This document shows positions 8,122 through 16,237 of a stretch of 48,996 nt of DNA, in pieces (positions within the stretch are counted from its first letter, which is position 1; each line of letters starts with the position of its first letter). Under the pieces are notes generated by a model, which worked only from the letters and a program-made list of their open reading frames with translations, was not told the origin of the DNA and made no database searches. Position numbers and translations under genes: made by a program. This DNA comes from Microcaldota archaeon. GTDB lineage: Archaea; Micrarchaeota; Micrarchaeia; Micrarchaeales; CABMGC01. The DNA is taken from contig JAKBRL010000003.1 of assembly GCA_021845465.1 (NCBI GenBank), forward strand, positions 1-48,996, in the 5' to 3' direction.

Positions 8122-8826
8122 ATGAACCCCGAGATAAGCGTAATAATACCGGCATTGAATGAAGAGAGATACATAGGGCATGCAATAAAGGGCCTCACTT
8201 CCCAGACGTTTAAGAACTTCGAAACAATAGTGGTAGACGGGGGAAGCATAGACAATACAGTGAAGATAGCGAAGAAGCATGCCAAAGTTATAGTACAGAA
8301 AAAACCGGGGGCTGCAATAGCCAGGAATAGCGGGGCCAGAATTGCCAGAGGAAGGCTCCTTCTTTTTCTTGATGCTGATACATGGCCATCTCCCCATCTT
8401 CTTGAGATATATAGGAAGATATTTGCAAATGGGAAAGTAGTTGCTGCTACCGGCCCTGTGTTTCCTCTAGAGAAAGTCAGAGCCGACGTAAGTGCGGGAT
8501 ATTTTTTTGTTTCGATGATTTTTGTCAAGGCTTCGGTATTGCTCTCAAGACCTTGCATAGTGGGATCAAACTTTGCAGTAAGAAAAGATGCATTTGTAAA
8601 AGCCGGAGGCTTCAATCCCAAGATGATAACATATGAGGATTGGGATCTTTCCTTAAGGCTTAAGAAGATAGGGAGGATAAAGTTTGTAAACAACGCTGAG
8701 GTTAAAACAAGCGTCAGGCGCATTAACGCATGGGGAGTTGCAGGATTCTTTGCATTTTACGTTAACAATATGGCAAGATATACCTTCTTTAAAAAACCCA
8801 GAAGAGAGTATAGACAGATACGATAG
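8122..8826 (+). CDS. Family 2 glycosyltransferase
   Basis: 234 residues from the ATG at 8122 (a TTG at 8113 would overlap the previous stop). GT-A fold markers: SVIIPALNEERYIGHAIKGL at the start, the VVDGGSIDNT nucleotide-binding loop, the DAD of LLLFLDADTWPSP (metal/nucleotide-sugar site), and EDWDLSLRLKKIG near the acceptor side. A hydrophobic segment before residue 145 (YFFVSMIFVKASVLL) may contact the membrane. Co-transcribed with the phosphatidyltransferase, 5 bases apart; probably glycosylates a lipid or polyprenyl carrier (inference). Confidence 0.9.
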   Translation: MNPEISVIIPALNEERYIGHAIKGLTSQTFKNFETIVVDGGSIDNTVKIAKKHAKVIVQKKPGAAIARNSGARIARGRLLLFLDADTWPSPHLLEIYRKIFANGKVVAATGPVFPLEKVRADVSAGYFFVSMIFVKASVLLSRPCIVGSNFAVRKDAFVKAGGFNPKMITYEDWDLSLRLKKIGRIKFVNNAEVKTSVRRINAWGVAGFFAFYVNNMARYTFFKKPRREYRQIR

Positions 8827-8890
8827 ATGGATTTTGACAGAGTCTCTTTCTAATTCAGGATTGCCTTATAGGATTCGTCTTATAAAATTC

Positions 8891-9469
8891 TTACTTTAGG
8901 AGCATGACTACTGCAAGTGTGTTGACAAGTATGTGTGCAAGTATGGAAGGATAAAGGGATCCGGTTTTTTTGAAGAGATATCCTGCTAGAATTCCGAAGA
9001 TCATTGCGGCTATAATCTCTATTCCGAATGTAGAGTTGTACGAGAAATGAAGAAGCCCGAAGATGACCGCGCTTGCCAGTATGCCTATTCTCGGCACCAT
9101 GAAGCCCCTGAAGAGTATCTCTTCACATACCGGAGCGACAAGCGCTGCGAATATGTAAAACCAGAGTGGAGCTCCTGCAAATGCGACAGAGACATTTGTG
9201 CTTATAGACGTGCCGGTTATATTGCTTATTAGGCCTATCCCTATTCCTATTATAGTTATTATGAAAAAAAGCACCAAGCCTAAAGCCAGAAAGTATAGGC
9301 TCAGGTTTTTCTTGCCTATGCCGAGATTGCTTATTATCGCGTCCCTTCCTGCTTTTTTGTAGAGCCGGAAATAGATTATAACTGATAATGGAAACATCAG
9401 CTCCAGTATCGCATCTCCCAAGAAAAGGAGGCTATTATTTGAAGCCGTAGGAGAGTAAAATATGCTCAT
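8891..9469 (-). CDS. CPBP (CAAX-like) intramembrane metalloprotease
   Basis: 192 residues from the first ATG, with the Abi/CPBP motifs: E116-E117-x3-R121 in APVCEEILFRGF, H141 in FGLLHF, and AHILVN near the C-terminus. These are glutamate/histidine metal sites in membrane helices. The frame stays open for about 45 codons upstream and encodes another hydrophobic helix (AVFLIILLFLFIAVTIV) preceded by a Lys-rich cytosolic stretch, but without any ATG, GTG or TTG. The real protein may therefore start at an unusual codon near the S27ae stop. Follows the aIF5A-S24e-S27ae genes on the same strand. Confidence 0.85.
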   Translation of the reverse strand: MSIFYSPTASNNSLLFLGDAILELMFPLSVIIYFRLYKKAGRDAIISNLGIGKKNLSLYFLALGLVLFFIITIIGIGIGLISNITGTSISTNVSVAFAGAPLWFYIFAALVAPVCEEILFRGFMVPRIGILASAVIFGLLHFSYNSTFGIEIIAAMIFGILAGYLFKKTGSLYPSILAHILVNTLAVVMLLK

Positions 9470-9599
9470 TACAATTGTTACTGCAATAAATAGAAAGAGC
9501 AGGATTATCAGGAATACGGCAGAGCTCTTTATGCCGTGTTTTATATCATAGGGCTTTTTTCGTATTTTACTGTTTTTTTGCTGTTTTGTTTTGATTTTG

Positions 9600-9746
9600 T
9601 CAGTCCTCTTTCTTCATCTCAGTATAACCGCATTTTCCACAAGAGAACCTGTTTTTATGGTTTGCCATTCTCACTCCGCATTTTGGGCACATTTTTTCAG
9701 GATCTTTATATTCTGATATTTTTTTGCCTTTAGTTTCTTTTGCCAT
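9600..9746 (-). CDS. rps27ae: 30S ribosomal protein S27ae
   Basis: A 48-residue frame: [20 protein letters not shown]..., with zinc-ligand pairs C20-P-K-C23 and C36-G-K-C39, and the diagnostic [17 protein letters not shown]. This matches archaeal S27ae (eS31) in length and sequence; the archaeal form lacks the ubiquitin fusion of eukaryotes. Its ATG at 9746 is 2 bases after the S24e stop, the usual archaeal S24e-S27ae pair. Confidence 0.94.
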   Translation of the reverse strand: MAKETKGKKISEYKDPEKMCPKCGVRMANHKNRFSCGKCGYTEMKKED

Positions 9747-9748
9747 TA

Positions 9749-10129
9749 TTACACCTGCTCTTTATCTTCCTTTTTTGCTTCTTTCCCAGCTGTCTCTGCC
9801 TTTCCTTTGTCTTGCTTTTCTGCTGTATTTCCTGGATTTGCATTATTGCCTGCCTGCTTTTCTTCTTTTTTATCCTGGATGCGCTCTATATGTGCCATGG
9901 TCTCTTTCTTCATGTAAGAATACACTAGAACCTCACTTGAATTGTTTCCGAATGCCTGCATTATTCTAGTAACCACAGTGAGAGCCGGGTTTAGACTCAG
10001 TTTTTTGCATATCTCTTGGCTCATTGCCTCTTTTGAAGGAGTGGCATTTCCTTTATAGGATACATCTAGGTATATTTCTTTTCTGTCAAAAAGTTTGTTC
10101 TCTGTTTGGTTAGTTACTTTTATTTCCAT
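9749..10129 (-). CDS. rps24e: 30S ribosomal protein S24e with low-complexity C-terminal tail
   Basis: The core [20 protein letters not shown], then [33 protein letters not shown] and [10 protein letters not shown], matches S24e (eS24), a small-subunit body protein. I use the ATG at 10129; a GTG at 10138 overlaps the aIF5A stop. After about residue 85 comes a tail of some 40 residues of Lys, Glu, Ala, Asn and Gln that the family normally lacks and that resembles the L31e tail 9 kb away. Confidence 0.93.
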   Translation of the reverse strand: MEIKVTNQTENKLFDRKEIYLDVSYKGNATPSKEAMSQEICKKLSLNPALTVVTRIMQAFGNNSSEVLVYSYMKKETMAHIERIQDKKEEKQAGNNANPGNTAEKQDKGKAETAGKEAKKEDKEQV

Positions 10130-10134
10130 ATTAA

Positions 10135-10539
10135 TCACGCGCTGTTAAGCACTCTCGATATTGTCTTTTTTTCTCCGTAAACAAGAAGCTCGACTTCTGC
10201 TCCGGGCTTTATTGAACTCTTGAATTCGTCAGGTACTTTTATCTCAAAGGATTCATATGTATCCGAATCCATCATCTGCGAGGTCTCGCCTGATACTGAG
10301 ACTACCTGTGCTTTCTTTTTGTTTATTATAGGAACTTCAGCATCGGCATCACTAGGTTTCAGAAGAGTCTTTTTTCCTCCTTCAAAAATTCCGACAGCTG
10401 TAACTCGCATCTTAGCCGAACCATGCTTTCCTGGAGCAGATGTCTCTATCTCCACTACCTTGCACGGTATCCCATCAATCAGTATAAACCTTCCAGTCTT
10501 TATCTCTTTCATTGAGACATACGAAAATTCTTCGCTCAC
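10135..10539 (-). CDS. eif5A: Translation factor aIF5A (hypusine-containing)
   Basis: 134 residues, normal size. The hypusination loop is TSAPGKHGSAK with the modified Lys at residue 38; the N-terminal SH3-like half (residues 5-70) and the C-terminal OB-fold half (VVSVSGETSQMMDSDTYESF...) are both present. aIF5A helps the ribosome through difficult peptide bonds; its hypusine derives from spermidine. The start is GTG at 10539 with GAGG eight bases upstream. First gene of the aIF5A-S24e-S27ae operon. Confidence 0.95.
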   Translation of the reverse strand: MSEEFSYVSMKEIKTGRFILIDGIPCKVVEIETSAPGKHGSAKMRVTAVGIFEGGKKTLLKPSDADAEVPIINKKKAQVVSVSGETSQMMDSDTYESFEIKVPDEFKSSIKPGAEVELLVYGEKKTISRVLNSA

Positions 10540-10586
10540 AACATCCTCTACTAGGTAATTATTTAAGTATAAAGAGGCTGTTAATG

Positions 10587-10594
10587 TATATAAA
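10587..10594 (-). promoter_or_regulatory. TATA box of the aIF5A operon
   Basis: TTTATATA on the minus strand, about 51 bases before the GTG start; predicted start site near 10564 leaves a leader of about 25 bases that includes GAGG. Confidence 0.55.
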
Positions 10595-10704
10595 TCTTAC
10601 AGAAGAGTTGAATTTGGTGTTTTTCAGGATTTGGACAACTTTAGAACTCCAAATAGGAAGATTCCATACTGCACATTTGAGGCACGTTTCATGGCAAGTA
10701 TGCT

Positions 10705-11652
10705 TTATATGCTTATACCAAAATAGAATCTCATCAATGAGCCTAGGGCCACAGTTATTGCAACTGCACCTAATGATATGAGTATTGTTTCAGATATGCG
10801 CTTTGTTATGCTTGTGCTGCTTAATATTGCAACTGCAGTTGAAGCAAAAACGAGTATGGCGGATGATATGATAAGTGATGCTGCTATTCCTTCAAATCCT
10901 GACATTCCTAAAATAAATGGAAGCACAACACTTATCGCACCGCCGAGATAGAATACGCCAGTATATAATGCCTGCTTGTTGGGTGTTGCATAGGAAGCGG
11001 AGTCTGCTTCCTCCGAGGAGATGAGCCCATGCGATTTGGATGAGATATATACTCCTCCTGCCATCGAGAGGGTGCCTGAAATGCCTATTATCATTCCCGA
11101 GAGGGCGACTACCAGTGGGGAGTTTGCTATAACAGCTATTCCGGAAACAGCGGCAAGAACCTCAACAAGACCATCATTCAAACCCAGCATTATTGAACGT
11201 ATATTGCTCAGGTTTCCCCCGTACTTGTCAAGAATCGACCTTATTTTGACTGCATTTTTCCTTTCGTCTGATATGACTGAAAGAAAACGGTCCCTGTCTT
11301 TTCCTGAAATTCCCGTGGCTTTTGTAAGACGTTCATATCGATTAAGGTTACTTAATTCGTTCCTGCTCAGGAGAGTCAGTGTAAATGGAAGCCCGAGTAT
11401 TCTTCTTGCACTTAAATATAGATAGAGTTTAAACAGGGAGATGCCGGAAGGTATTTCCTTGTATGGTTTTTCTATTTTAGCACTTCTCCCCCAAAGATCC
11501 ATATGCTTCTTTTCTGTTTTAATAAGATTTTCAAGTACAGACTTCAAAGTTTTGTCTTTTTCGTATTCTGCAAGTTTTTTATATAGATGGTAATCCCTTA
11601 GCTCGTCTAAAAAAAGCTTCCTTGTTAATTTTATACTTTTGCGGCTTGACAT
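10705..11652 (-). CDS. Ferritin-like domain fused to VIT1/CCC1-type iron transporter
   Basis: 315 residues. Residues 1-100 form a rubrerythrin/ferritin-like four-helix half with Glu/His spacing (DELRDYHLYKKLAEYEKD, LIKTEKKHMDLW). From about 150 on come five hydrophobic helices with the VIT1/CCC1 signature IMLGLNDGLVEVLAAVSGIA and GTLSMAGGVYISSKS. Related MbfA/erythrin-VIT fusion proteins of bacteria and archaea export or sequester Fe/Mn across membranes, with the ferritin-like part oxidising or sensing iron. The start ATG at 11652 is well placed. It has its own promoter region facing the PLD-like gene. Confidence 0.87.
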   Translation of the reverse strand: MSSRKSIKLTRKLFLDELRDYHLYKKLAEYEKDKTLKSVLENLIKTEKKHMDLWGRSAKIEKPYKEIPSGISLFKLYLYLSARRILGLPFTLTLLSRNELSNLNRYERLTKATGISGKDRDRFLSVISDERKNAVKIRSILDKYGGNLSNIRSIMLGLNDGLVEVLAAVSGIAVIANSPLVVALSGMIIGISGTLSMAGGVYISSKSHGLISSEEADSASYATPNKQALYTGVFYLGGAISVVLPFILGMSGFEGIAASLIISSAILVFASTAVAILSSTSITKRISETILISLGAVAITVALGSLMRFYFGISI

Positions 11653-11820
11653 CGGATAAATAATATACTGAAAAGCTTATAAGCAATAAGTACGTCTGAT
11701 CAGGAAGCTACTTTTTAGGCACAATTGGGAATTGTTCAGCTTTGTCTTTTCTATAACAATAAGATACTATTTTTTGAAAGAGTGGATATGTACATATGCA
11801 TTGTTCTTTTACTGTCAGAA

Positions 11821-11828
11821 TATAAAAG
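11821..11828 (+). promoter_or_regulatory. TATA box deciding the start of the PLD-like gene
   Basis: TATAAAAG lies about 46 bases before the ATG at 11869, putting transcription start near 11848. Longer in-frame starts (11725, 11788) would lie upstream of that point. Confidence 0.5.
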
Positions 11829-11868
11829 ATTCGGATATTATGTAATACAGGTATGGAAAATTGTCATC

Positions 11869-12459
11869 ATGGGGAATTGGATTATGGGATTTTTTAACAA
11901 TACTTCCACATATTATTCAGGAAGTGAATGCCATAAGTATATAGATAGACTGATATTGAATGGGGAAGACATTCGGATAGTGTCCCCATATGTAGATAAA
12001 TATTATGCTACGTTTCTTCTTGATAATGCTGGCAGAAAAAGAATAAGGATAATCTCTTCGTCTATGAGTGCGGAAGCAAGCCGCATTCTTTCTAAAAACA
12101 GCAGTATGAGAGTATTCTTCGCTGTTATTGTTGTGATTTTAGGAGTAGACTATCTTGCTTATGTAAACTTGAAGTTTCTTATGTTTGCAATAGCCTTCCT
12201 TTTTTCAGCCATTTCAGCATATCTCTCTTTTGCAGCATTAAATCCGAGAAAGACGAGGATCGTTGTAAGAAAGCCTGAGGGGTTTGTACACGCCAAGCTT
12301 TACATAAGCGAAAGCGAGGCGATACACGGGTCAGCCAACTTCACTTATAACGGCACACATTCGAACATAGAGCATGTCGAGATAATAAAAGACATGGAAA
12401 GGGTAATAAAACTGCAGAAAGAATTTGAGCAATTATGGGCCAGTTCGAAACCTAATTAG
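11869..12459 (+). CDS. PLD-like phosphodiesterase-fold membrane protein
   Basis: 196 residues from the chosen ATG. A single HKD-type motif is present as FVHAKLYISESEAIHGSANF (H-x-K, then GSAN), but the Asp of HxKx4D is not conserved. The N-terminal half of the fold (GSECHKYIDRLILNGEDIRI, VSPYVDKYYATFLL) is separated from the motif by two membrane helices (VFFAVIVVILGVDYLAYV and FLMFAIAFLFSAISAYLSFAA). The PLD surface would thus be on the cytosolic side, tethered to membrane. Possibly a nuclease or a lipid-acting enzyme acting as a dimer; activity is uncertain given the missing Asp. Confidence 0.78.
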   Translation: MGNWIMGFFNNTSTYYSGSECHKYIDRLILNGEDIRIVSPYVDKYYATFLLDNAGRKRIRIISSSMSAEASRILSKNSSMRVFFAVIVVILGVDYLAYVNLKFLMFAIAFLFSAISAYLSFAALNPRKTRIVVRKPEGFVHAKLYISESEAIHGSANFTYNGTHSNIEHVEIIKDMERVIKLQKEFEQLWASSKPN

Positions 12460-12516
12460 CAGGGAAATTTCTGTATGGTATTATTTGGCTCGAAAAACGG
12501 AAAAATTGAAACAGTA

Positions 12517-13116
12517 TTATTCCCTTTTGGTATCCTCCAATAAGGAAAGGATAACATCAGGAATGTCGAAATATAATCCCAGTTCCAATACTGCTTCATG
12601 ATTGGCTTTGCGTTTATGCTTATCCAGTATTGGAGTTATACCTTCCAATATCCTTTTCTTGCTTAACCTGGAGGTTCCCGCAAATATAGAAGCAGCAGAA
12701 AATTCTCCATTTTCCAGATGGCTTACAAACTTACTGAATTTCGCCTTCTCTATTTTCTCCGGAGGCAGGTTTAATTCCTTAGAGATAATAAATGCTTTTA
12801 AAAATTCGTTGGATGCCGTGTATTGGTCATAAGCGAAATTGGCTGCCTTTTTGACTCTGCCATTGCCTAGTCCGTTGGCAAGCGCAAGATAAGCGGCATC
12901 TAGATACTTTCCATCTTTTATTAGGTCATTATATTTTTTTACATCCGCTTCTTTTGATAGCTCTGAATTATTAGGTTCGAGTTTTATTGTAGATGAAGTT
13001 TGATGTTCTGCCTCTTTTCTTCTTAATCCGATGAACGCAGAGAATTTTTTTCCTGCTTTGGCGGAAAGTAGTTCAGGTTTGGAAGTTTCTGTATTGCGAA
13101 TATTTTTTTCAACCAT
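12517..13116 (-). CDS. Unknown alpha-helical (TPR-like) protein
   Basis: 199 residues. The first 55 are polar and probably disordered (TSKPELLSAKAGKKFSAF, then EAEHQTSSTIKLEPNNSEL). From residue 60 it is a chain of helix pairs (YNDLIKDGKYLDAAYLALAN, AYDQYTASNEFLKAFIISKE, FVSHLENGEFSAASIFAGTS) with A/L-rich spacing like TPR or HEAT-type solenoids. I recognise no family. It stands alone, convergent with the PLD-like gene and divergent from the regulator at 13399. Confidence 0.65.
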   Translation of the reverse strand: MVEKNIRNTETSKPELLSAKAGKKFSAFIGLRRKEAEHQTSSTIKLEPNNSELSKEADVKKYNDLIKDGKYLDAAYLALANGLGNGRVKKAANFAYDQYTASNEFLKAFIISKELNLPPEKIEKAKFSKFVSHLENGEFSAASIFAGTSRLSKKRILEGITPILDKHKRKANHEAVLELGLYFDIPDVILSLLEDTKRE

Positions 13117-13367
13117 CTAATCACGATTATGTAAATCAACCTGATTATTGCAGATATATAGTCTTTTTTATAATATCCAGTTGTCACGCCGCTTTAAGAT
13201 AAGATATTTAGACTAGTTATGATGCAGTTTTGGAGTGTCACGTTCAGCATGACATGTCCTAACATTAAAAAACACTGATGTGTCAGCTAAGATGTCTGAT
13301 TCTCTCATTTCGGTCATATTTCGGTATGATTGGAATTTATAAGCATTGCCGAATTATCTAACATGTA

Positions 13368-13378
13368 TTTTTAAATAT
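13368..13378 (+). promoter_or_regulatory. TATA box of the winged-helix/DUF4382 gene
   Basis: TTTTTAAATAT centred 26 bases before the ATG at 13399, so the transcript is probably leaderless. The rest of the 13117-13398 gap holds only weak features, such as the inverted pair TGTCA...TGACA at about 13237-13255, which could be an operator. Confidence 0.55.
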
Positions 13379-13398
13379 GATAGACACATATCTCAAGT

Positions 13399-14691
13399 AT
13401 GAGAAGAAACAACACAACAAAGAATAAGATATTGGAAATAATAAATTCACATGAGCAGACGCTTACTGACATATCAAAAAAACTTAACTTGGCGCCTTCT
13501 ACTGTAAGTCAGCACTTGAAGGAACTTAAGGAGATTGGTGCAATACAGGAATCGGATAACTGGAACATGAAAAAATGGAAATATTATAAACTAAATCCTG
13601 AATTTGATTATTCAAAGTTCGGAATAGAAGAACCCATACTAAAAAAAATAAGCTCGAACTTTAACAAGAGGGTGTTTTTTTATACAGCAGGCTTTGTTTT
13701 AATAGGAGTTGTCTTGCTATCTTATCTTGCGTTGGTTTATAATGCCCAAAGCAGCAGCATTGTGCAAATAGGCCTTACAGATCCTCCTACAGTTCCTTTT
13801 GGGACTCAGGCACTTTACATAAACTATTCAGGAATAGCAGTACATACAGTAGGAGGAGTAGGCCCGGAGTGGATAGAAACGAATTCAAGCGGCACTGTTA
13901 ATCTGCTCTCATTGATAAATGTAAGCAAAATAATAAGCAGTGTTGAAGTTTCCCATAATTCAAGGATAAATGAAGTAAGTTTTAAGATAGATTCGGCGCA
14001 GTTGGAGTTAAACAATGCTAGATATGATGTAGTTGTACCTACAGGAAACATAACTGCGGCGATAACTGACAACTCTACAATAAATTCAAGTTCGGAGATA
14101 ATTCTTGATTTTTCACCAGTTGTGTTTCAGGTTTACAAAGGAGGGGAGGAAGGATTCTTAATGCTCCCGGGAATAGAGGCGATGCTTGGTAAGGGTAAAA
14201 AGGTCACAGTAGGCTTGTTCAAAAGGGAATATGGGAAGAATATTGCACTGAACCGTGAAGATTATACAGATCTCAGATTTGGAAGATATATGAAGATAGT
14301 CTCAGTTTCCATATCAAATGAAGCTTCAGGAAACATAAGCATATCGGCAGATATAGAGAATACAGGAAGCAGAAATATCTCTTTGAAAAATTTTGTAATA
14401 TCTAGTAGAAACAATACAGCAGTTTGGAATAGAGTTGATGCGATAGCGTTCTCAATAGGTCCTGAAGGAAATCTTACTTTCATAAATGGCACATATGCTA
14501 AAAGCAGGGATGATCAGTTGTTCAACGGGAGTTATGGATATCTGCTTGGTCCGGGAAAATCAATAGTGTTAACATTCAATGGAAAACTTGTACTTGGAAA
14601 CGGGTCTGTAATCTACCCTCCGGAAGATGCTATATACAAAACGGGAATCATATCAAATGAGGGATATTACAGTGTGGCAAATGCAACATAG
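13399..14691 (+). CDS. Membrane-anchored winged-helix regulator with DUF4382-like ectodomain
   Basis: 430 residues in three parts. Residues 8-65 form an ArsR/MarR-like winged helix (DISKKLNLAPSTVSQHLKEL, then the wing NMKKWKYYKLNP). Residues 91-114 are one membrane helix. From 120 on an outside domain matches the DUF4382 pattern: VQIGLTDPPTVPFG, an aromatic/W segment (PEWIETNSSG-TVNLLSLINVS), followed by a second Ig-like domain rich in N-x-S/T sites. This is the layout of a one-component transmembrane transcription factor (like ToxR in plan, not in homology). It heads a plus-strand group with the sulfatase-like and MFS genes, its likely targets. Confidence 0.82.
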   Translation: MRRNNTTKNKILEIINSHEQTLTDISKKLNLAPSTVSQHLKELKEIGAIQESDNWNMKKWKYYKLNPEFDYSKFGIEEPILKKISSNFNKRVFFYTAGFVLIGVVLLSYLALVYNAQSSSIVQIGLTDPPTVPFGTQALYINYSGIAVHTVGGVGPEWIETNSSGTVNLLSLINVSKIISSVEVSHNSRINEVSFKIDSAQLELNNARYDVVVPTGNITAAITDNSTINSSSEIILDFSPVVFQVYKGGEEGFLMLPGIEAMLGKGKKVTVGLFKREYGKNIALNREDYTDLRFGRYMKIVSVSISNEASGNISISADIENTGSRNISLKNFVISSRNNTAVWNRVDAIAFSIGPEGNLTFINGTYAKSRDDQLFNGSYGYLLGPGKSIVLTFNGKLVLGNGSVIYPPEDAIYKTGIISNEGYYSVANAT

Positions 14692-14727
14692 TAAAATATA
14701 TTCGAATTACAAAGAGTTGGATGGATA

Positions 14728-16164
14728 ATGAAATCGATAAACAGGCCAAATGTAATTTTCGTAATGCTTGATACGATATCCGCCGACCACCTTAAGCTTT
14801 ACGGAGGAAATGCGTCAATGAAAAATTTTGAGAATATGGCAATAAGAGGGACGAAATATGCAAACGCTATAGCCCCAGGAACCTATACTCTTCCTTCACA
14901 TCTCTCAATGTTTCTAGGAAAAAGAGTCAGGAATATTAAGATGCTTCTTAAGAACCCGGTAAAAAACCAGAATACCAGTACAGATCCTCTTTTCCTGAAA
15001 AATAAGTATATCAGGGATAATGACCGTACGCTTGCCATGCAGATGTCACATCTGGGATACAAAACCTCACTCTTTTCCAATAATCCGTTCATAACAGAAT
15101 CTACCGGATTAAGTACAGGTTTCTCTTATATACGTAATGTCTTTATCGAAAATAAGCTTAAGTATCATAAAACAACTCTAAGGATAATAGGCAATGATTT
15201 TAGCAGGGAAAACCTTACCAAACTTGCTTATGGTGTTTCATATCTGATTCCAAAAGAGAATATGGATAATATGTATCTTAGCTTGAGAAGAAGACTCAAT
15301 AGGAAGGTATGTAATGAAACCGGAGCTTATGCGCTAGACCAAGGGGCTGAACTGACTAATAAGATAATAGGAGAGTATCTTGAAAGATCGTTCGGAAACA
15401 GGCATTTTATGTTCGTAAATTATATGGAAGCTCATGAAGGCTATCCAACCAACCTTATTGTAGATAAAGAAGTAAGCCAGGACAGATGGATGTATGTAAG
15501 CAACATAATAGATAATTCCGGAATAAACATTCTTAAGAAGGCATATGAGAAAAGGCTCCAGTATCTCGACTCAAAGTTAGGAGAGCTTATTAAAATAATG
15601 AAAACCAATGGAATTTTGGATAACGCAATAGTCATAATGGCAAGCGACCATGGGCAAGCTTTCGGAGAACATGGCCAGTTATACCATAATCTCTTCCCAT
15701 ACAATGAGATATCCAAAGTGCCATTTGTAACTGCAAGATATTTGAATGGAAAACAGGTCAAGGAAAACCTGGAGATAGAAAATCCTGTTGGCTTAAAATC
15801 GCTTTACAACCGCATTTTGGAAATAGGATATGGAAAAATGATGGAGATTCCTGGCAATGAAACCGATAGTGGATATGTATTCTCAGACCATACAGGAATG
15901 CTTGACGTTTGGGATATGCCATTGCTGCAGAGGTTGAGGCATAGATCCAAGAATGCTGATCTGCTTTATAAGACAAAACTTAGATATAATACATTTGCAA
16001 GTGCGATATACAAGGGAAGGTATAAGCTGATACATTATTATGGGTCTAAGAAAAATATCAAGGACGAGATGTATGACCTCCGGAACGATCCGGAGGAGAT
16101 GAATAATATCGTAGGTAAAAACAGAGATGTCGCATTACAGATGCTTTCTGCAAACAAGAATTAA
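14728..16164 (+). CDS. Sulfatase-fold (alkaline phosphatase superfamily) enzyme
   Basis: 478 residues. The first metal site reads VIFVMLDTISADHLKLYGG (D15), the nucleophile region GTYTLPSHLSMFLG, and the later metal site ASDHGQAFGEHGQLYHN. Where true sulfatases have Cys/Ser of C-x-P-S-R (formylglycine), this has Thr54-L-P-S-H, as in phosphotransferase or phosphatase members. C-terminal YDLRNDPEEMNNI is typical of the family. There is no signal peptide, so it probably acts in the cytosol or on the inner membrane face. It follows the regulator by 36 bases. Substrate unknown: sulfate, phosphate or phospholipid-type esters. Confidence 0.85.
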   Translation: MKSINRPNVIFVMLDTISADHLKLYGGNASMKNFENMAIRGTKYANAIAPGTYTLPSHLSMFLGKRVRNIKMLLKNPVKNQNTSTDPLFLKNKYIRDNDRTLAMQMSHLGYKTSLFSNNPFITESTGLSTGFSYIRNVFIENKLKYHKTTLRIIGNDFSRENLTKLAYGVSYLIPKENMDNMYLSLRRRLNRKVCNETGAYALDQGAELTNKIIGEYLERSFGNRHFMFVNYMEAHEGYPTNLIVDKEVSQDRWMYVSNIIDNSGINILKKAYEKRLQYLDSKLGELIKIMKTNGILDNAIVIMASDHGQAFGEHGQLYHNLFPYNEISKVPFVTARYLNGKQVKENLEIENPVGLKSLYNRILEIGYGKMMEIPGNETDSGYVFSDHTGMLDVWDMPLLQRLRHRSKNADLLYKTKLRYNTFASAIYKGRYKLIHYYGSKKNIKDEMYDLRNDPEEMNNIVGKNRDVALQMLSANKN

Positions 16165-16237
16165 AAATGGTTAAGATAGCATTATAGAAACTGACTTTTT
16201 AAGCTCATATGATATAATACCAACATAGGCATTCGAT

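Noticed and set aside
7998..8723. 241-codon minus-strand frame opposite the lipid and GT2 genes
   Set aside because: The two plus-strand genes carry clear motifs; the opposite frame is compositionally odd and has no start context.
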